64,000 nt of DNA from Nocardiopsis metallicus (lineage in GTDB: Bacteria > Actinomycetota > Actinomycetes > Streptosporangiales > Streptosporangiaceae). Positions 1 through 8,013 of the stretch are shown here, in pieces. The notes under the pieces were generated by a model that did no database searches, was not told the DNA's origin, and was given only the letters and a program-made list of their open reading frames with translations. Position 1 is the stretch's first letter. The number at the start of each line of letters is the position of its first letter. Position numbers and translations under genes: made by a program. The DNA is taken from assembly GCF_014201115.1 (NCBI RefSeq), contig NZ_JACHDO010000001.1, forward strand, positions 620,001 through 684,000, written 5' to 3'.

Positions 1-732
1 CTGCTGGCCTCGGTGGACGAGAAGGTCGAGCACGCCTTCCGCCACGGTGGCGGAGTGCCCTACAGCGCCTACACGCGTTTCCACGAGGTCATGGCCGAGA
101 TGAGCGGCGAGGTCATGGACGCCTCCCTGATCAACACCCTCCTGCCCATGATGGACGGCCTGCCCGAGCGACTGGCCATGGGCATCGACGTGGCCGACAT
201 CGGCTGCGGGCGCGGGCACGCGGTCAACGTCATGGGACGCACCTACCCGGACAGCACCTTCGTCGGCTACGACTTCAACGACGAGGCCCTGGCCTTCGCC
301 CGGGGCGAGGCCGACGCGATGCGGTTGTCCAACGTGCGCTTCGAGCTGCGCGACGTCGCCGACCTCGGGGTCACCGAGGAGTTCGACCTGGTCACGGCGT
401 TCGACAGCATCCACGACCAGGCCCACCCCGCCCAGGTTCTGGCCGCGATCCACCAGGCGCTGCGTCCCAGCGGCGGTTTCCTTATGGTGGACGTCAGGGC
501 CTCCAGCCACCTGCACGAGAACATGGACATGCCGCTGGGCACCTTCCTGTACACGGTGTCCCTGATGCACTGCATGACCGTGTCCCTGGCACTGGAGGGC
601 GACGGTCTGGGCACCGCCTGGGGCGAGCAGAAGGCGCGCGAGCTGCTCGCGGAGGCCGGGTTCGGGGACGTGCAGGTCATGGAGATCGACACCGACCCAC
701 TCGACTCCTGCTACGTCGCGAAGAAGACGTGA
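1..732 (+). CDS. SAM-dependent class I methyltransferase (5' truncated by window edge)
   Basis: The reading frame is open from the first base, so the true start lies upstream; a GTG at 13 is only an internal option. The visible 243 codons hold a Rossmann-type methyltransferase: the SAM-binding glycine loop VADIGCGRGH near residue 65, an acidic end-of-strand motif (VGYDFND) about 28 residues later, and the post-motif segment VTAFDSIHD. The usual post-core helix and beta strand ending in Y-V-A-K follow. Actinomycete proteins of this type commonly carry an N-terminal winged-helix segment, which would be the missing part. Substrate unknown. A 216-bp spacer separates it from the next gene, so it probably ends its own transcript. 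Confidence 0.75.
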   Translation: MLASVDEKVEHAFRHGGGVPYSAYTRFHEVMAEMSGEVMDASLINTLLPMMDGLPERLAMGIDVADIGCGRGHAVNVMGRTYPDSTFVGYDFNDEALAFARGEADAMRLSNVRFELRDVADLGVTEEFDLVTAFDSIHDQAHPAQVLAAIHQALRPSGGFLMVDVRASSHLHENMDMPLGTFLYTVSLMHCMTVSLALEGDGLGTAWGEQKARELLAEAGFGDVQVMEIDTDPLDSCYVAKKT

Positions 733-948
733 GCCCCACTCGGGTTCCCTCTTCCCGGCGCCTCCCCGCACCTCCTGACGCCGCCGCGGGTCTTCCGGCG
801 CTGATCCGACCCTCCCGACGGCGGCTCGGGCTTCCCGGCAGCGGCCCGAATCGGCTCGGGAACGCCCTGTGGACAAGCGGCTCCGGCGCTCGCCCGGGAC
901 CTAGGATCGATTCTGGATCCAGTTCCCTGAGCGCCGGAGGTAGCGGTT

Positions 949-2013
949 ATGCGGGCCAACAAGCTTCCCACCGAGGAGATCGAGCGGGATCCGGCGGCCT
1001 TCGCCGACCGGGTCACCGCGGACGGTCGCTTCGGGTTCGCCGCGGAGCCCGGCCGCTACCGGCTGGTCGTCAGCCGGGCCTGTCCATGGGCGCACCGGGT
1101 GGTGATGACCCGTCGGCTCATGGGGCTGGAGGAGGCGGTGTCGCTGGCCTTGACCGACCCGGTCCAGGAGATCATCGGGGGCGACCCGCACTGGGTGTTC
1201 ACCGAACGCACCGGCAGCCCCGGCGGCAGGGACCCGGTCCTGGGCATCCACGCCCTGCGCGAGGCCTACCTCGCCCGCAACCCCGGTTACGACGGCGGCG
1301 TGAGCGTGCCCGGGCTGGTCGACATCCCCAGCGGGCACCTGGTGTCCAACGATTTCGACCAGCTCAGCGTGGACCTGGCCACCGAGTGGGGGCATCTCGC
1401 CCGGGAGGGCGCGCCGGAGCTGTACCCGGCGGCGCTGCGCGAGGAGATCGACGCCGTGAGCGACGAGGTCTACCAGGACCTCAACAACGGCGTCTACCGC
1501 TCCGGGTTCGCCCCCGACCAGCGGCGGTACGACAGGGCCGTGGCCGCGGTCTTCAACCGGCTGGACGCCCTGGAGGAGCGCCTCACCGACCGCCGATACC
1601 TGGTGGGCGAGCACATCACCCTGGCCGACCTGCGCCTGTGGGCCACCCTGGTGCGGTTCGACGCGGTCTACCACGGCCACTTCAAGTGCAACCGCCGCAA
1701 GCTCATCGAGTACCCGGCACTGTGGGCCTACGCGCGCGACCTGTACCAGACCCCGGGTTTTGGGGACACCACCGAGTTCGAGCACATCAGAGCCCACTAC
1801 TACCGGGTGCACACGGCGTTCAACCCGACCGGTGTCATCGCGATCGGCCCCGACCCGCGCGGCTGGCTCAGTGAGCACGGCCGCGAGACGCTCGGTGGCA
1901 GGCCCTTCGGCGAGGGCACCCCGCCCGGCCCGGTCCCGACTGGCGAACGCGTCCCGCCCCTGGAGGAGCAGGACCGCCCCGCGGGAGACGACTGGTCCGT
2001 CCCCAAGAGCTGA
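949..2013 (+). CDS. Xi-class glutathione transferase / glutathionyl-hydroquinone reductase-like protein
   Basis: A 354-residue protein of the YqjG/ECM4 family. Family members reduce thiol-conjugated hydroquinones through a catalytic cysteine. The thioredoxin-like N domain contains the diagnostic CPWAHR motif (Cys45), and the alpha-helical C domain contains the conserved stretch around VGEHITLADLRLW and a Y-G/HFKCN segment. Length is normal for the family (about 320-360). The ATG at 949 follows a GGAGG ribosome site (935-940), which decides the start. Actinomycetes use mycothiol rather than glutathione, so the natural thiol partner is probably mycothiol; this is inference. It converges with the LysR gene, with only 25 bp between the stop codons. 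Confidence 0.85.
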   Translation: MRANKLPTEEIERDPAAFADRVTADGRFGFAAEPGRYRLVVSRACPWAHRVVMTRRLMGLEEAVSLALTDPVQEIIGGDPHWVFTERTGSPGGRDPVLGIHALREAYLARNPGYDGGVSVPGLVDIPSGHLVSNDFDQLSVDLATEWGHLAREGAPELYPAALREEIDAVSDEVYQDLNNGVYRSGFAPDQRRYDRAVAAVFNRLDALEERLTDRRYLVGEHITLADLRLWATLVRFDAVYHGHFKCNRRKLIEYPALWAYARDLYQTPGFGDTTEFEHIRAHYYRVHTAFNPTGVIAIGPDPRGWLSEHGRETLGGRPFGEGTPPGPVPTGERVPPLEEQDRPAGDDWSVPKS

Positions 2014-2038
2014 GCGAGCGGTTCGTGAGAGGAGGTGG

Positions 2039-2938
2039 TCAGAGGAGGGAGGCGTGTTCGCGTAGGAGGCGGACGGCCTCGGTGACGGCCGGGCGGCGGG
2101 AGGTGCCCTCGCGCCAGAGAACGGAGATCCCACGCACCGGGGTGGGTTCCAGCGGCTTGACCACCAGGGTGTCCGGGACGGCTCCCCGGCCCAGGCGGGG
2201 GACGAGTGCGATGCCCAGACCCACCTCGACCAGGGCGATCTGGGTCTGGTACTCGGCCACGAAGTGCGCGACGTCCGGTTCGGCGCGGACCGAACGCAGT
2301 GTGCGCATCAGCCAGTCGTGGCAGACCGTCCCGGGCGGTTGGCAGATCCAGCGTGCCGCTGCCACGTCCTGACGGCTCAGTACCGGCAGTTCGTTCAGGG
2401 GGTGGTCGCGGGGCAGGACGACGTCGCACCGGTCCTCGCCGAGCACCGTGCGCACAACCCCGTCGGGGACGGTCATCGGCGCGATGTCCCAGTCGTGCAC
2501 GAGGGCCAAGTCCACCGTGCCCTGCGCGACCATGTGCGGGGTGGCGTGCGGGTCCTCCTCGACCACCCTCAGGTCCAGGTCCGGGTGCTCGCGGGTGAGC
2601 TCGGCCAGGGGGCGGGGGAGAAGCCCACGGGCGGCGGTGGAGAAGGCGGCCACGGTCAGCCGCCCCGAAGGCCTGCCCCGCTGTTCCTCCAACGCCACCT
2701 CGGCGGTCTCCATGATGGCGAGCATCCGAGCCGCCTTGTCCACGAGCATGACCGCGGCGTCGGTGAGCACCACTCCGCGCCCACGGCGTTCCAGGAGCGG
2801 GGTACCGGTCTCCCGTTCGAGCTTGGTGACCTGCTGGGAGATGGCCGAGGGGGTGTAGCCCAGCGCCTTGGCCGCGGCGCTGACCGAACCGTGCACGCGG
2901 ACCGCGTGCAGGGCCCGGAGCCGGGAGAGGTCGAGCAC
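2039..2938 (-). CDS. LysR-family transcriptional regulator
   Basis: A 299-residue LysR regulator. The N-terminal winged helix-turn-helix spans about residues 4-62 (LRALHAVRVHGS, AAAKALGYTPSAISQQV), followed by the linker helix and the two-lobed effector domain. A GTG start at 2938 was chosen because an AAGGAG site lies 8 nt upstream and it gives the standard family length. The frame stays open further upstream to 3139, but that extension has no LysR homology and would cover the operator. It is transcribed away from an EamA exporter, and a long dyad lies between them, so it most likely controls that exporter and itself. Effector unknown. Confidence 0.9.
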   Translation of the reverse strand: MLDLSRLRALHAVRVHGSVSAAAKALGYTPSAISQQVTKLERETGTPLLERRGRGVVLTDAAVMLVDKAARMLAIMETAEVALEEQRGRPSGRLTVAAFSTAARGLLPRPLAELTREHPDLDLRVVEEDPHATPHMVAQGTVDLALVHDWDIAPMTVPDGVVRTVLGEDRCDVVLPRDHPLNELPVLSRQDVAAARWICQPPGTVCHDWLMRTLRSVRAEPDVAHFVAEYQTQIALVEVGLGIALVPRLGRGAVPDTLVVKPLEPTPVRGISVLWREGTSRRPAVTEAVRLLREHASLL

Positions 2939-2976
2939 GGGAACTCCTTGCCGAAACGGCTGGACGGAACACAGAT

Positions 2977-3027
2977 CTTTAAGCAGTGCTGAAACCAACC
3001 TAGTAGGAGGTTTCGCTGGTGCTAAAG
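2977..3027. promoter_or_regulatory. Long inverted repeat between lysR and eamA (candidate LysR operator)
   Basis: Left arm 2977-2996 reads CTTTAAGCAGTGCTGAAACC. Right arm 3009-3027 (GGTTTCGCTGGTGCTAAAG) is its imperfect reverse complement: the outer CTTTA and inner GAAACC match exactly. The arms are separated by 12 bp. LysR proteins bind such dyads in the shared intergenic region, so this is a good operator candidate. It overlaps an AGGAGG at 3005-3010 that is too far from the eamA ATG to act as its ribosome site. Confidence 0.6.
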
Positions 3028-3040
3028 CCGGGTTGGCGCC

Positions 3041-3958
3041 ATGATCGCTTCCATGCCTCTGCGTCACTCCCTTCTCGCCGTGCTGGTCGCTGCCGTGTGG
3101 GGGGTCAACTTCGTCGTGATCGAAGTCGGCCTCGACCACTTCCCGCCGTTGCTGTTCTCCGCTCTGCGGTTCCTGGCGGCCGCCCTGCCCGCGGTCTTCT
3201 TCGTGCGCCGCCCCGGGGTGGCGTTCGGCTGGATCCTCCTGGTGGGGCTGGTGCTGGGGGTGGCCAAGTTCGGACTGGTCTTCACCGGCATGGACCTCGG
3301 CATGCCAGCCGGGCTGACCTCGCTGGTCCTCCAGGTGCAGGCGGTGTTCACCGCCTTCTTCGCGGTGCTCTTCCTACGGGAGGGCCTGCGCCCGGTCCGC
3401 TACCTCGGGATGGGCGTCGCCCTGTGCGGGATCGGGGTCGCCGCCTACGACCACGGCGGCTCGAGGCCGCTGACCGCGTTCGCGCTGGTCGTGGCGGCCG
3501 CCGCGTTCTGGGGACTGTCCAACGTGATCACCCGCAGGGCGGCCCCGCCGGACGCGCTGAGCTGGATGGTCTGGGTCAGCGTGGTGCCGCCGCTGCCGTT
3601 GTTCGCGCTGTCCCTGCTGGTGGAGGGCCCCGAGGCGGGGTTGGCCGCGATCAGGGGACTCGGCCTGGCCGGGGCGGGCGCCATCCTCTTCGTCGCCTGG
3701 GCGGCCACGGTGTTCGGCTTCGGCGCGTGGGGGTACCTGCTACGGCAGAACGAGGCCTCTGCCGTGGCCCCCTACTCGCTGCTGGTGCCGGTGTTCGGGA
3801 TGGCCTCGGCGGCCCTGTTCTTGGGAGAGGCCATCAGCCCGCTGAGCCTGGTGGCCGCGCTGCTCCTGGTGGGCGGGGTGGCGCTCACGGCCCTGGGCGG
3901 GCGATCGGGCAAGACGGTGGACGCGGGTTCCCCGGAACCGGCGGAGAACCCGCGCTGA
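3041..3958 (+). CDS. EamA/DMT-superfamily transporter (10 TM, RhaT-like exporter)
   Basis: A 305-residue integral membrane protein with about ten hydrophobic helices in two EamA repeats. The first starts with AAVWGVNFVVIEVGL and the second with AAAFWGLSNVITRRA, the duplicated W-G-x-N/S signature of the drug/metabolite transporter family. These proteins usually export small metabolites or amino acids; the substrate here is unknown. An in-frame stop at 3023 rules out upstream starts, leaving ATG 3041 or ATG 3053; no good ribosome site is visible. The gene is divergent from a LysR regulator, a common exporter/regulator pairing. Confidence 0.88.
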   Translation: MIASMPLRHSLLAVLVAAVWGVNFVVIEVGLDHFPPLLFSALRFLAAALPAVFFVRRPGVAFGWILLVGLVLGVAKFGLVFTGMDLGMPAGLTSLVLQVQAVFTAFFAVLFLREGLRPVRYLGMGVALCGIGVAAYDHGGSRPLTAFALVVAAAAFWGLSNVITRRAAPPDALSWMVWVSVVPPLPLFALSLLVEGPEAGLAAIRGLGLAGAGAILFVAWAATVFGFGAWGYLLRQNEASAVAPYSLLVPVFGMASAALFLGEAISPLSLVAALLLVGGVALTALGGRSGKTVDAGSPEPAENPR

Positions 3959-3991
3959 GCCCGCTCGACCGCCGGGGCGGTGCTAGCGGGC
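3959..3991. terminator. Hairpin between convergent genes
   Basis: The arms GCCCGCT (3959-3965) and AGCGGGC (3985-3991) pair perfectly, and a smaller internal CCGCC/GGCGG hairpin sits in the loop. It lies between the eamA stop and the stop of the convergent phosphoesterase gene, overlapping the latter's last codon. No U-tract is visible, as is usual for actinomycete terminators. Confidence 0.4.
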
Positions 3992-5746
3992 CGGGTGGTG
4001 GGCGGCGACCAGGAGTTCGACGTTGCGGTCCCGGGACTCGCCGTAGTTGGCCGGGTCGGCGTACAGGTCGTTCACGGACAGCTCCCGGTAGAGCGAGGCC
4101 AGACCCTCCACGGAGAAGTCGCCGTGATCGGCCTGGTAGCGGCTGTCGGCCTCCAACAGGGTGGTGAACAGCGACATCGTGCCGTCCGCGTTGTCCACGA
4201 TCTCGATGCTGCGGGCCATCTGCGGGTGGTCGATGTGCGAGGCGGTGTTGATCTCCCAGAAGCCCCGCTCCGGGGTGCTGGAGGTGTGCGCCCGCACCTT
4301 GTTGTAGTGGGTGTGGCCGTTCACCCAGGCCAGCACGTTCGGGTAGCGCTTGAGCATGGCCACCAGGATCTCGCCGATGTAGCGCGGCTCGGCCGGACGG
4401 CGCTTGTCCGGCAGCGGGTTGTTCATCGTGGTGCTGGTGTGGTGGCTGAACAGCACGAACAGCTCGTCGGTCGCCCGCTGGGTGCGGCGGCGGCCGAGCA
4501 GGTCGTAGTAGACCGAGCTGGACGCGCGCAAGGTGCTCTCCAACCAGTCGTACTGCCGCTTGCCGATGGAGCCGTTGGCCAGCCCGGCGAGCGTGGTGGT
4601 GTCCATGCTGATCCCGGTCACCCCCTCGGCGATCGGGAAGGTGTAGAAGCAGTCCACGCCGTCCGCGTTGGCCTCGGTGTAGCCGTGGCCGACCGGCCCG
4701 GGGCCGGTGTTGGCCTCGGCCAGGTGCGCGGCCACGAAACCCGCGGTATCGAAGGGCTTGCGCCGCTCGTCCGGGGTGACGGTGGAGGTCAGCGCGGCGG
4801 TGGACATCGTGTCCGCGTTGTCGGGGTTCTCAACCTCGCCGGGGACGTCGCCGAGCTGCTCCTCCTCGGTCATGGCCTCGGCCATCCGCTCGGTGACGTC
4901 GTCGTCGGCGAACATCAGCTTGCGGTCGCCGACATAGACGTCGCTCAGGGTGCCCGCGGGCAGGGTCCCCGCCGGGGTGTTGTCGTGGTTGCCGATGGTG
5001 CAGTACCAGGGCACGTCCAGGCCGGGGCTGTGGAACTCGGCCGTGGCGGCGGCCAGGTAACCGGGCAGGTGGGGGAAGCCGCCCCGCTCCTTGTATCGGT
5101 CCGGGTTCTGGCTCTCGGGCTGCCAGTACAGCTGGGAACCGCAGTTCTGCACGCCCTCGAACCGCCCGATGTCACCGGTGTCCGGGGTGAGCGGGCCTCC
5201 GTTGAGGATCGTCATGAGCCAGTCGAGCTCGATCTCCTCGTGGTTGTCGGTGTTGTCGCCCGTGGTCATCATGAAGTCGAAGGGGCGTCCGGTCACCGGG
5301 CCGTTCCGGAGCGAGTTCACCCTCTTGACCAGCGCCGAAGCGCCCACCATAGCGAGCGCCTCCTGCGGCCGGTGCGCGCTGGAGCCGAGGACCGGGTGGG
5401 TGTACTCGAAGCGCACCGGGCTCTGCACGTCCAGGACGTGCAGGTCGGTGAACTGCACGAAGGCGCCCAGCGGCTCGCGCCGCTCGTCGCGGCCGGACTG
5501 GGCCTGAACCAGGTCCTCGCGGACCTCCAACGGCCAGCCGGGACCGGCGGTGAGCAGTTTGTAGCCGTCCCCGACGGGTGAGGCGACCTGGGCGAAGGTG
5601 GTGCCCTCGGGGTCGGTGATCCGGTCGAGGGTCTGCCGGATGAGCTCGTCATGGGTCGCGGCGGAGACGGGGAGAGCGGGCAGACCGAGGGCGAATCCGA
5701 GGCCTGCGGAGGCGGTGAGGAATCCGCGCCGGTTGAGGGAAGCCAT
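3983..5746 (-). CDS. Tat-exported metallophosphoesterase (TIGR03767-type family)
   Basis: A 587-residue secreted calcineurin-type phosphoesterase. The N terminus has a twin-arginine signal (LNRRGFLTASAG, then a hydrophobic stretch ending near A-x-A). All binuclear-metal motifs are present: DLH at residues 101-103, GD at 163-164, GNHD at 252-255, SHH near 434-436 and GHTH at 477-480. A long insert between the third and fourth motifs is typical of the PPA1498-like actinobacterial family, which I recognise by architecture; the physiological substrate is not known. ATG 5746 was preferred over an upstream in-frame start at 5806 because the signal peptide begins here and a GAAAGGA site precedes it. 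Confidence 0.85.
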   Translation of the reverse strand: MASLNRRGFLTASAGLGFALGLPALPVSAATHDELIRQTLDRITDPEGTTFAQVASPVGDGYKLLTAGPGWPLEVREDLVQAQSGRDERREPLGAFVQFTDLHVLDVQSPVRFEYTHPVLGSSAHRPQEALAMVGASALVKRVNSLRNGPVTGRPFDFMMTTGDNTDNHEEIELDWLMTILNGGPLTPDTGDIGRFEGVQNCGSQLYWQPESQNPDRYKERGGFPHLPGYLAAATAEFHSPGLDVPWYCTIGNHDNTPAGTLPAGTLSDVYVGDRKLMFADDDVTERMAEAMTEEEQLGDVPGEVENPDNADTMSTAALTSTVTPDERRKPFDTAGFVAAHLAEANTGPGPVGHGYTEANADGVDCFYTFPIAEGVTGISMDTTTLAGLANGSIGKRQYDWLESTLRASSSVYYDLLGRRRTQRATDELFVLFSHHTSTTMNNPLPDKRRPAEPRYIGEILVAMLKRYPNVLAWVNGHTHYNKVRAHTSSTPERGFWEINTASHIDHPQMARSIEIVDNADGTMSLFTTLLEADSRYQADHGDFSVEGLASLYRELSVNDLYADPANYGESRDRNVELLVAAHHPAR

Positions 5747-6087
5747 GGGTGACGGCGTCCTTTCGGCCCTGCCGGGGGCCTGTGGGGAGAGCGGGGGCGC
5801 CGTCATTAAAGGCCGGAGTCAGGGCGGTGGGCAACGGGGGAGCGGGCACCGGTGCCGGGCCCGGTCCCGGGTGGCCCGAGCCCGGGTGGGTACGATCACC
5901 GGTTCGACTCGTTCCGGCCGCCGGCCCGCCGCCGACCCCTTACCAAGAGTGATCGTCCGGCGTCCGCCCGCACGTCGGCGGCCCGTGGGGGACTGTTCGC
6001 CTGCGCCGTGATGAACCGTCATAAAGGTGAGTGCTTCTCACGTTTGGCCGGATGTGGCCAATGCCGCCCCGGGGCGGGACTCGGGCC
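5747..6087. other. Intergenic region, 341 bp
   Basis: This lies between the start of the phosphoesterase gene and the stop of the GntR gene, both on the minus strand. It must hold the phosphoesterase promoter. It contains GC-rich inverted runs around 5848-5885 and a comparatively AT-rich patch near 6010-6040. No convincing coding frame or known regulatory element is seen. Confidence 0.6.
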
Positions 6088-6882
6088 TCAGGCGAGGAAC
6101 CCCCGGATGAGGGCCTCGCTGCCCTCCAGGTGTTCGCGTACCGCGCGTACCGCGGCCTCGGTATTCGCGTCCCGGACCGCCTGGACCATCTCCCGGTGCT
6201 GGATGTTGCTGTGCTCCAGGTTGCGCACCAGCATGGGCATGGCGTCGAGCAGGTCGTTCACGCGCATCCGAACCTCGGTGAGGGATCGGGTGAGCGAGGC
6301 GGAACCGGTGAGTTCGGCCAGGGTCAGGTGCAGGACCGTGTCAAGACGCCGGTAGTCCGCCACCTCGGCCGCCTCCACCGCCGCCAGCCGCTCGGTGAGC
6401 AGTCGGTCCTGCTCAGGGGTGAGCTCCTTCTCGGCCAGCACCACGGCCGCGCCGGTCTCCAGCGCCCGGCGGTGGGTGAACAGGTCGTCGAGGTCGGTGC
6501 CGGTGTCCCGCAGGACCCGCTGGACCTCGCTCCGGCTCGGTTTGGGCCGTACGTACGTGACGAAGGTGCCGCCGAACCGTCCGCGCCTGGACTCCACGTA
6601 CCCGGCCTCCTGGAGGGCGCGCAGGGAGTCGCGGAGGATGACCCGGCTGACTCCGAGCCGCGCGGCGAGTTCGCGCTCGGCTGGAAAGCGCTCCCCGTGC
6701 CCGACCACGCCCAGCCTGATCGCGGACAGCAGTCGCTTCACCGTCTCCTCGAACGGGTTTCCGGTGCGCACGGCCCGGAACACGGCCTGGGCCGCGACCC
6801 CGGTCAGGTCGCCGTCCTCGGCTGGACCGGGCTCTCCGGTCGGACCCCTGTCCGCGGCCGGGTCGCTGTCCGAAAGGTGCAT
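6088..6882 (-). CDS. GntR-family (FadR subfamily) transcriptional regulator
   Basis: A 264-residue regulator. The winged helix-turn-helix lies at about residues 38-105 (GERFPAERELAARLGVSRVILRDSLRAL, reported here in outline), followed by the all-helical FCD effector domain. Acidic and His residues in the C domain (for example DTVLHLTLAE) are of the type that bind a metal or carboxylate ligand. ATG 6882 follows an AAAAGGAA ribosome site. It is divergent from the glutamine-synthetase-like/ALDH/SDR/PuuD operon and so is likely its repressor, responding to a polyamine-pathway metabolite (inference from context). Confidence 0.88.
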   Translation of the reverse strand: MHLSDSDPAADRGPTGEPGPAEDGDLTGVAAQAVFRAVRTGNPFEETVKRLLSAIRLGVVGHGERFPAERELAARLGVSRVILRDSLRALQEAGYVESRRGRFGGTFVTYVRPKPSRSEVQRVLRDTGTDLDDLFTHRRALETGAAVVLAEKELTPEQDRLLTERLAAVEAAEVADYRRLDTVLHLTLAELTGSASLTRSLTEVRMRVNDLLDAMPMLVRNLEHSNIQHREMVQAVRDANTEAAVRAVREHLEGSEALIRGFLA

Positions 6883-6983
6883 TTTCGTTCCTTTTCCCTT
6901 CCTGTCGGTGATGGGCCTCCAGGCCGATGTCGATCAGGAATCCCATTGACAGTCCCGGAGGATGCCTGGTTGCATGTTCCACC

Positions 6984-7004
6984 ATTGGTCTGAAATCGAA
7001 CCAT
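6984..7004. promoter_or_regulatory. Candidate GntR operator upstream of the polyamine operon
   Basis: TGGT at 6986-6989 and ACCA at 7000-7003 form a small inverted repeat in the divergent GntR/operon spacer, 37 bp before the GTG start at 7041. TGGT...ACCA half-sites are common in FadR-subfamily operators, although the usual spacing is shorter. Weak evidence only. Confidence 0.25.
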
Positions 7005-7040
7005 ACTCCCAGACGTCACGACGCTGACAAGGAGCCCCGG

Positions 7041-7544
7041 GTGCGAACGAACGGCAGCCTCCCCCCACTGTCGCTGGACCCACTCAGGATCGAGGCCGCC
7101 TCCGGCGAGATCGACACCGTCCTGGTCGCCTTCACCGACATGGAGGGCCGACTCCAGGGCAAACGGCTCTCCGCCCGCTTCTTCCTGGAGGAGACCCTCG
7201 AACACGGCACGGAGGGGTGCGACTACCTCCTCGCAGTGGACGTGGACATGAACACCGTCGACGGCTACGCCATGTCCTCCTGGGAGACCGGCTACGGCGA
7301 CTTCGTCATGGCCCCGGACCTGTCCACCCTGCGGCGCACCCCCTGGGCGCGGGGCGCGGTCATGGTCACCGCCGACCTCACCTGGCACGACGGCAGCCCC
7401 GTCGCCGCCTCTCCCCGCCAGGTCCTGGACCACCAGCGCCGACGCCTGGCCGAACGCGGCTGGCACGCGTACGCGGGCACCGAACTCGAGTTCGTGGTCT
7501 ACCTGTCTTGTCCGAGAGTGCTCCGGAGCTCACGCCGGAGGTGA
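7041..7544 (+). pseudogene. 5' fragment of a gamma-glutamylpolyamine synthetase (glutamine-synthetase-like), interrupted by IS
   Basis: GTG 7041 follows an AAGGAG site and starts a glutamine-synthetase-fold protein: a beta-grasp N domain (VAFTDMEGRLQGKRL), then the catalytic domain up to GTELEFVVY at about residue 154 (base 7502). The next bases belong to the insertion element, and the frame stops at 7544. The C-terminal half resumes in the same frame at 9390. Comparing the two halves with the usual family layout, about 75-85 residues of the early catalytic domain are missing in addition to the insertion. The neighbours ALDH and PuuD point to an ancestral role in glutamylating putrescine or another polyamine. 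Confidence 0.85.
7521..7540. repeat. Left-end subterminal hairpin of the IS605-type element
   Basis: A perfect 6-bp stem CTCCGG/CCGGAG with an 8-nt loop, 18 bases inside the presumed left border. Imperfect palindromes of this kind are recognised as single-stranded hairpins by Y1 transposases. Confidence 0.65.
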
Positions 7545-7570
7545 ATCGGATCCGAACCCGCGCCCGCCCG

Positions 7571-7999
7571 TCAGGACGGGTGTTTCTGGTCCTCGATGTA
7601 CTGCTGAAGGACGCTGGTCGGCGCGCCTCCGACCGATCCGGCGAAGTAGGACCCCGACCACAACCGGCCACCCCACAGGTACTGGTTCACGTGCGTGCCG
7701 TACTCCTTGCGCAGCAGCCGGGAGGAGACCCCTTTGAGGCTGTTGACCAGCTTGGACAGCTGCACCTTGGGCGGGTAGCGCACCAGCAGGTGGACGTGGT
7801 CGTCCTCGCCGTCGAACTCGCCCAGCTCGGCCTCGAAGTCCGCGCACACCTGCCGCATGATCTCCTCACACCGGACAAGCATGGCCTCAGTGAGGGCGCC
7901 ACGCCGATACTTCGTGACGAACACCAAATGGACATGAAGGCGGCAAACGACGTGTCGTCCGGTGCGCACATCGGGGTTTGGTTCCCATCGCGGTGACAT
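7571..7999 (-). CDS. tnpA: IS200/IS605-family transposase TnpA (Y1 HUH nuclease)
   Basis: A 142-residue single-domain HUH transposase of full family length. The histidine pair is at residues 68 and 70 (DDHVHLLV) and the catalytic tyrosine at 134 (VLQQYIEDQ). An N-terminal HVHLVFVTKYR strand and a YLWGGRLWSGSYF segment are typical. It cuts and rejoins single-stranded element ends during peel-and-paste transposition. It reads outward to the left, divergent from tnpB with only 14 bp between the starts, so the two must share a very compact promoter region. All catalytic residues are present, so the protein looks active. Confidence 0.92.
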   Translation of the reverse strand: MSPRWEPNPDVRTGRHVVCRLHVHLVFVTKYRRGALTEAMLVRCEEIMRQVCADFEAELGEFDGEDDHVHLLVRYPPKVQLSKLVNSLKGVSSRLLRKEYGTHVNQYLWGGRLWSGSYFAGSVGGAPTSVLQQYIEDQKHPS

Positions 8000-8013
8000 A
8001 AACCAATGCTACG

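Noticed and set aside
2939-3139. N-terminal extension of the LysR regulator
   Set aside because: No homology, would cover the operator, and a ribosome site sits at the GTG 2938 start.
3980-5581. 533-codon plus-strand open frame opposite the phosphoesterase
   Set aside because: Composition is the GC-rich shadow of the real gene; no domains, and the opposite strand has all catalytic motifs.
6946-6951. TTGACA as -35 of the polyamine operon
   Set aside because: The only hexamer at 18 bp is TTGCAT, a poor -10; left as unproven.
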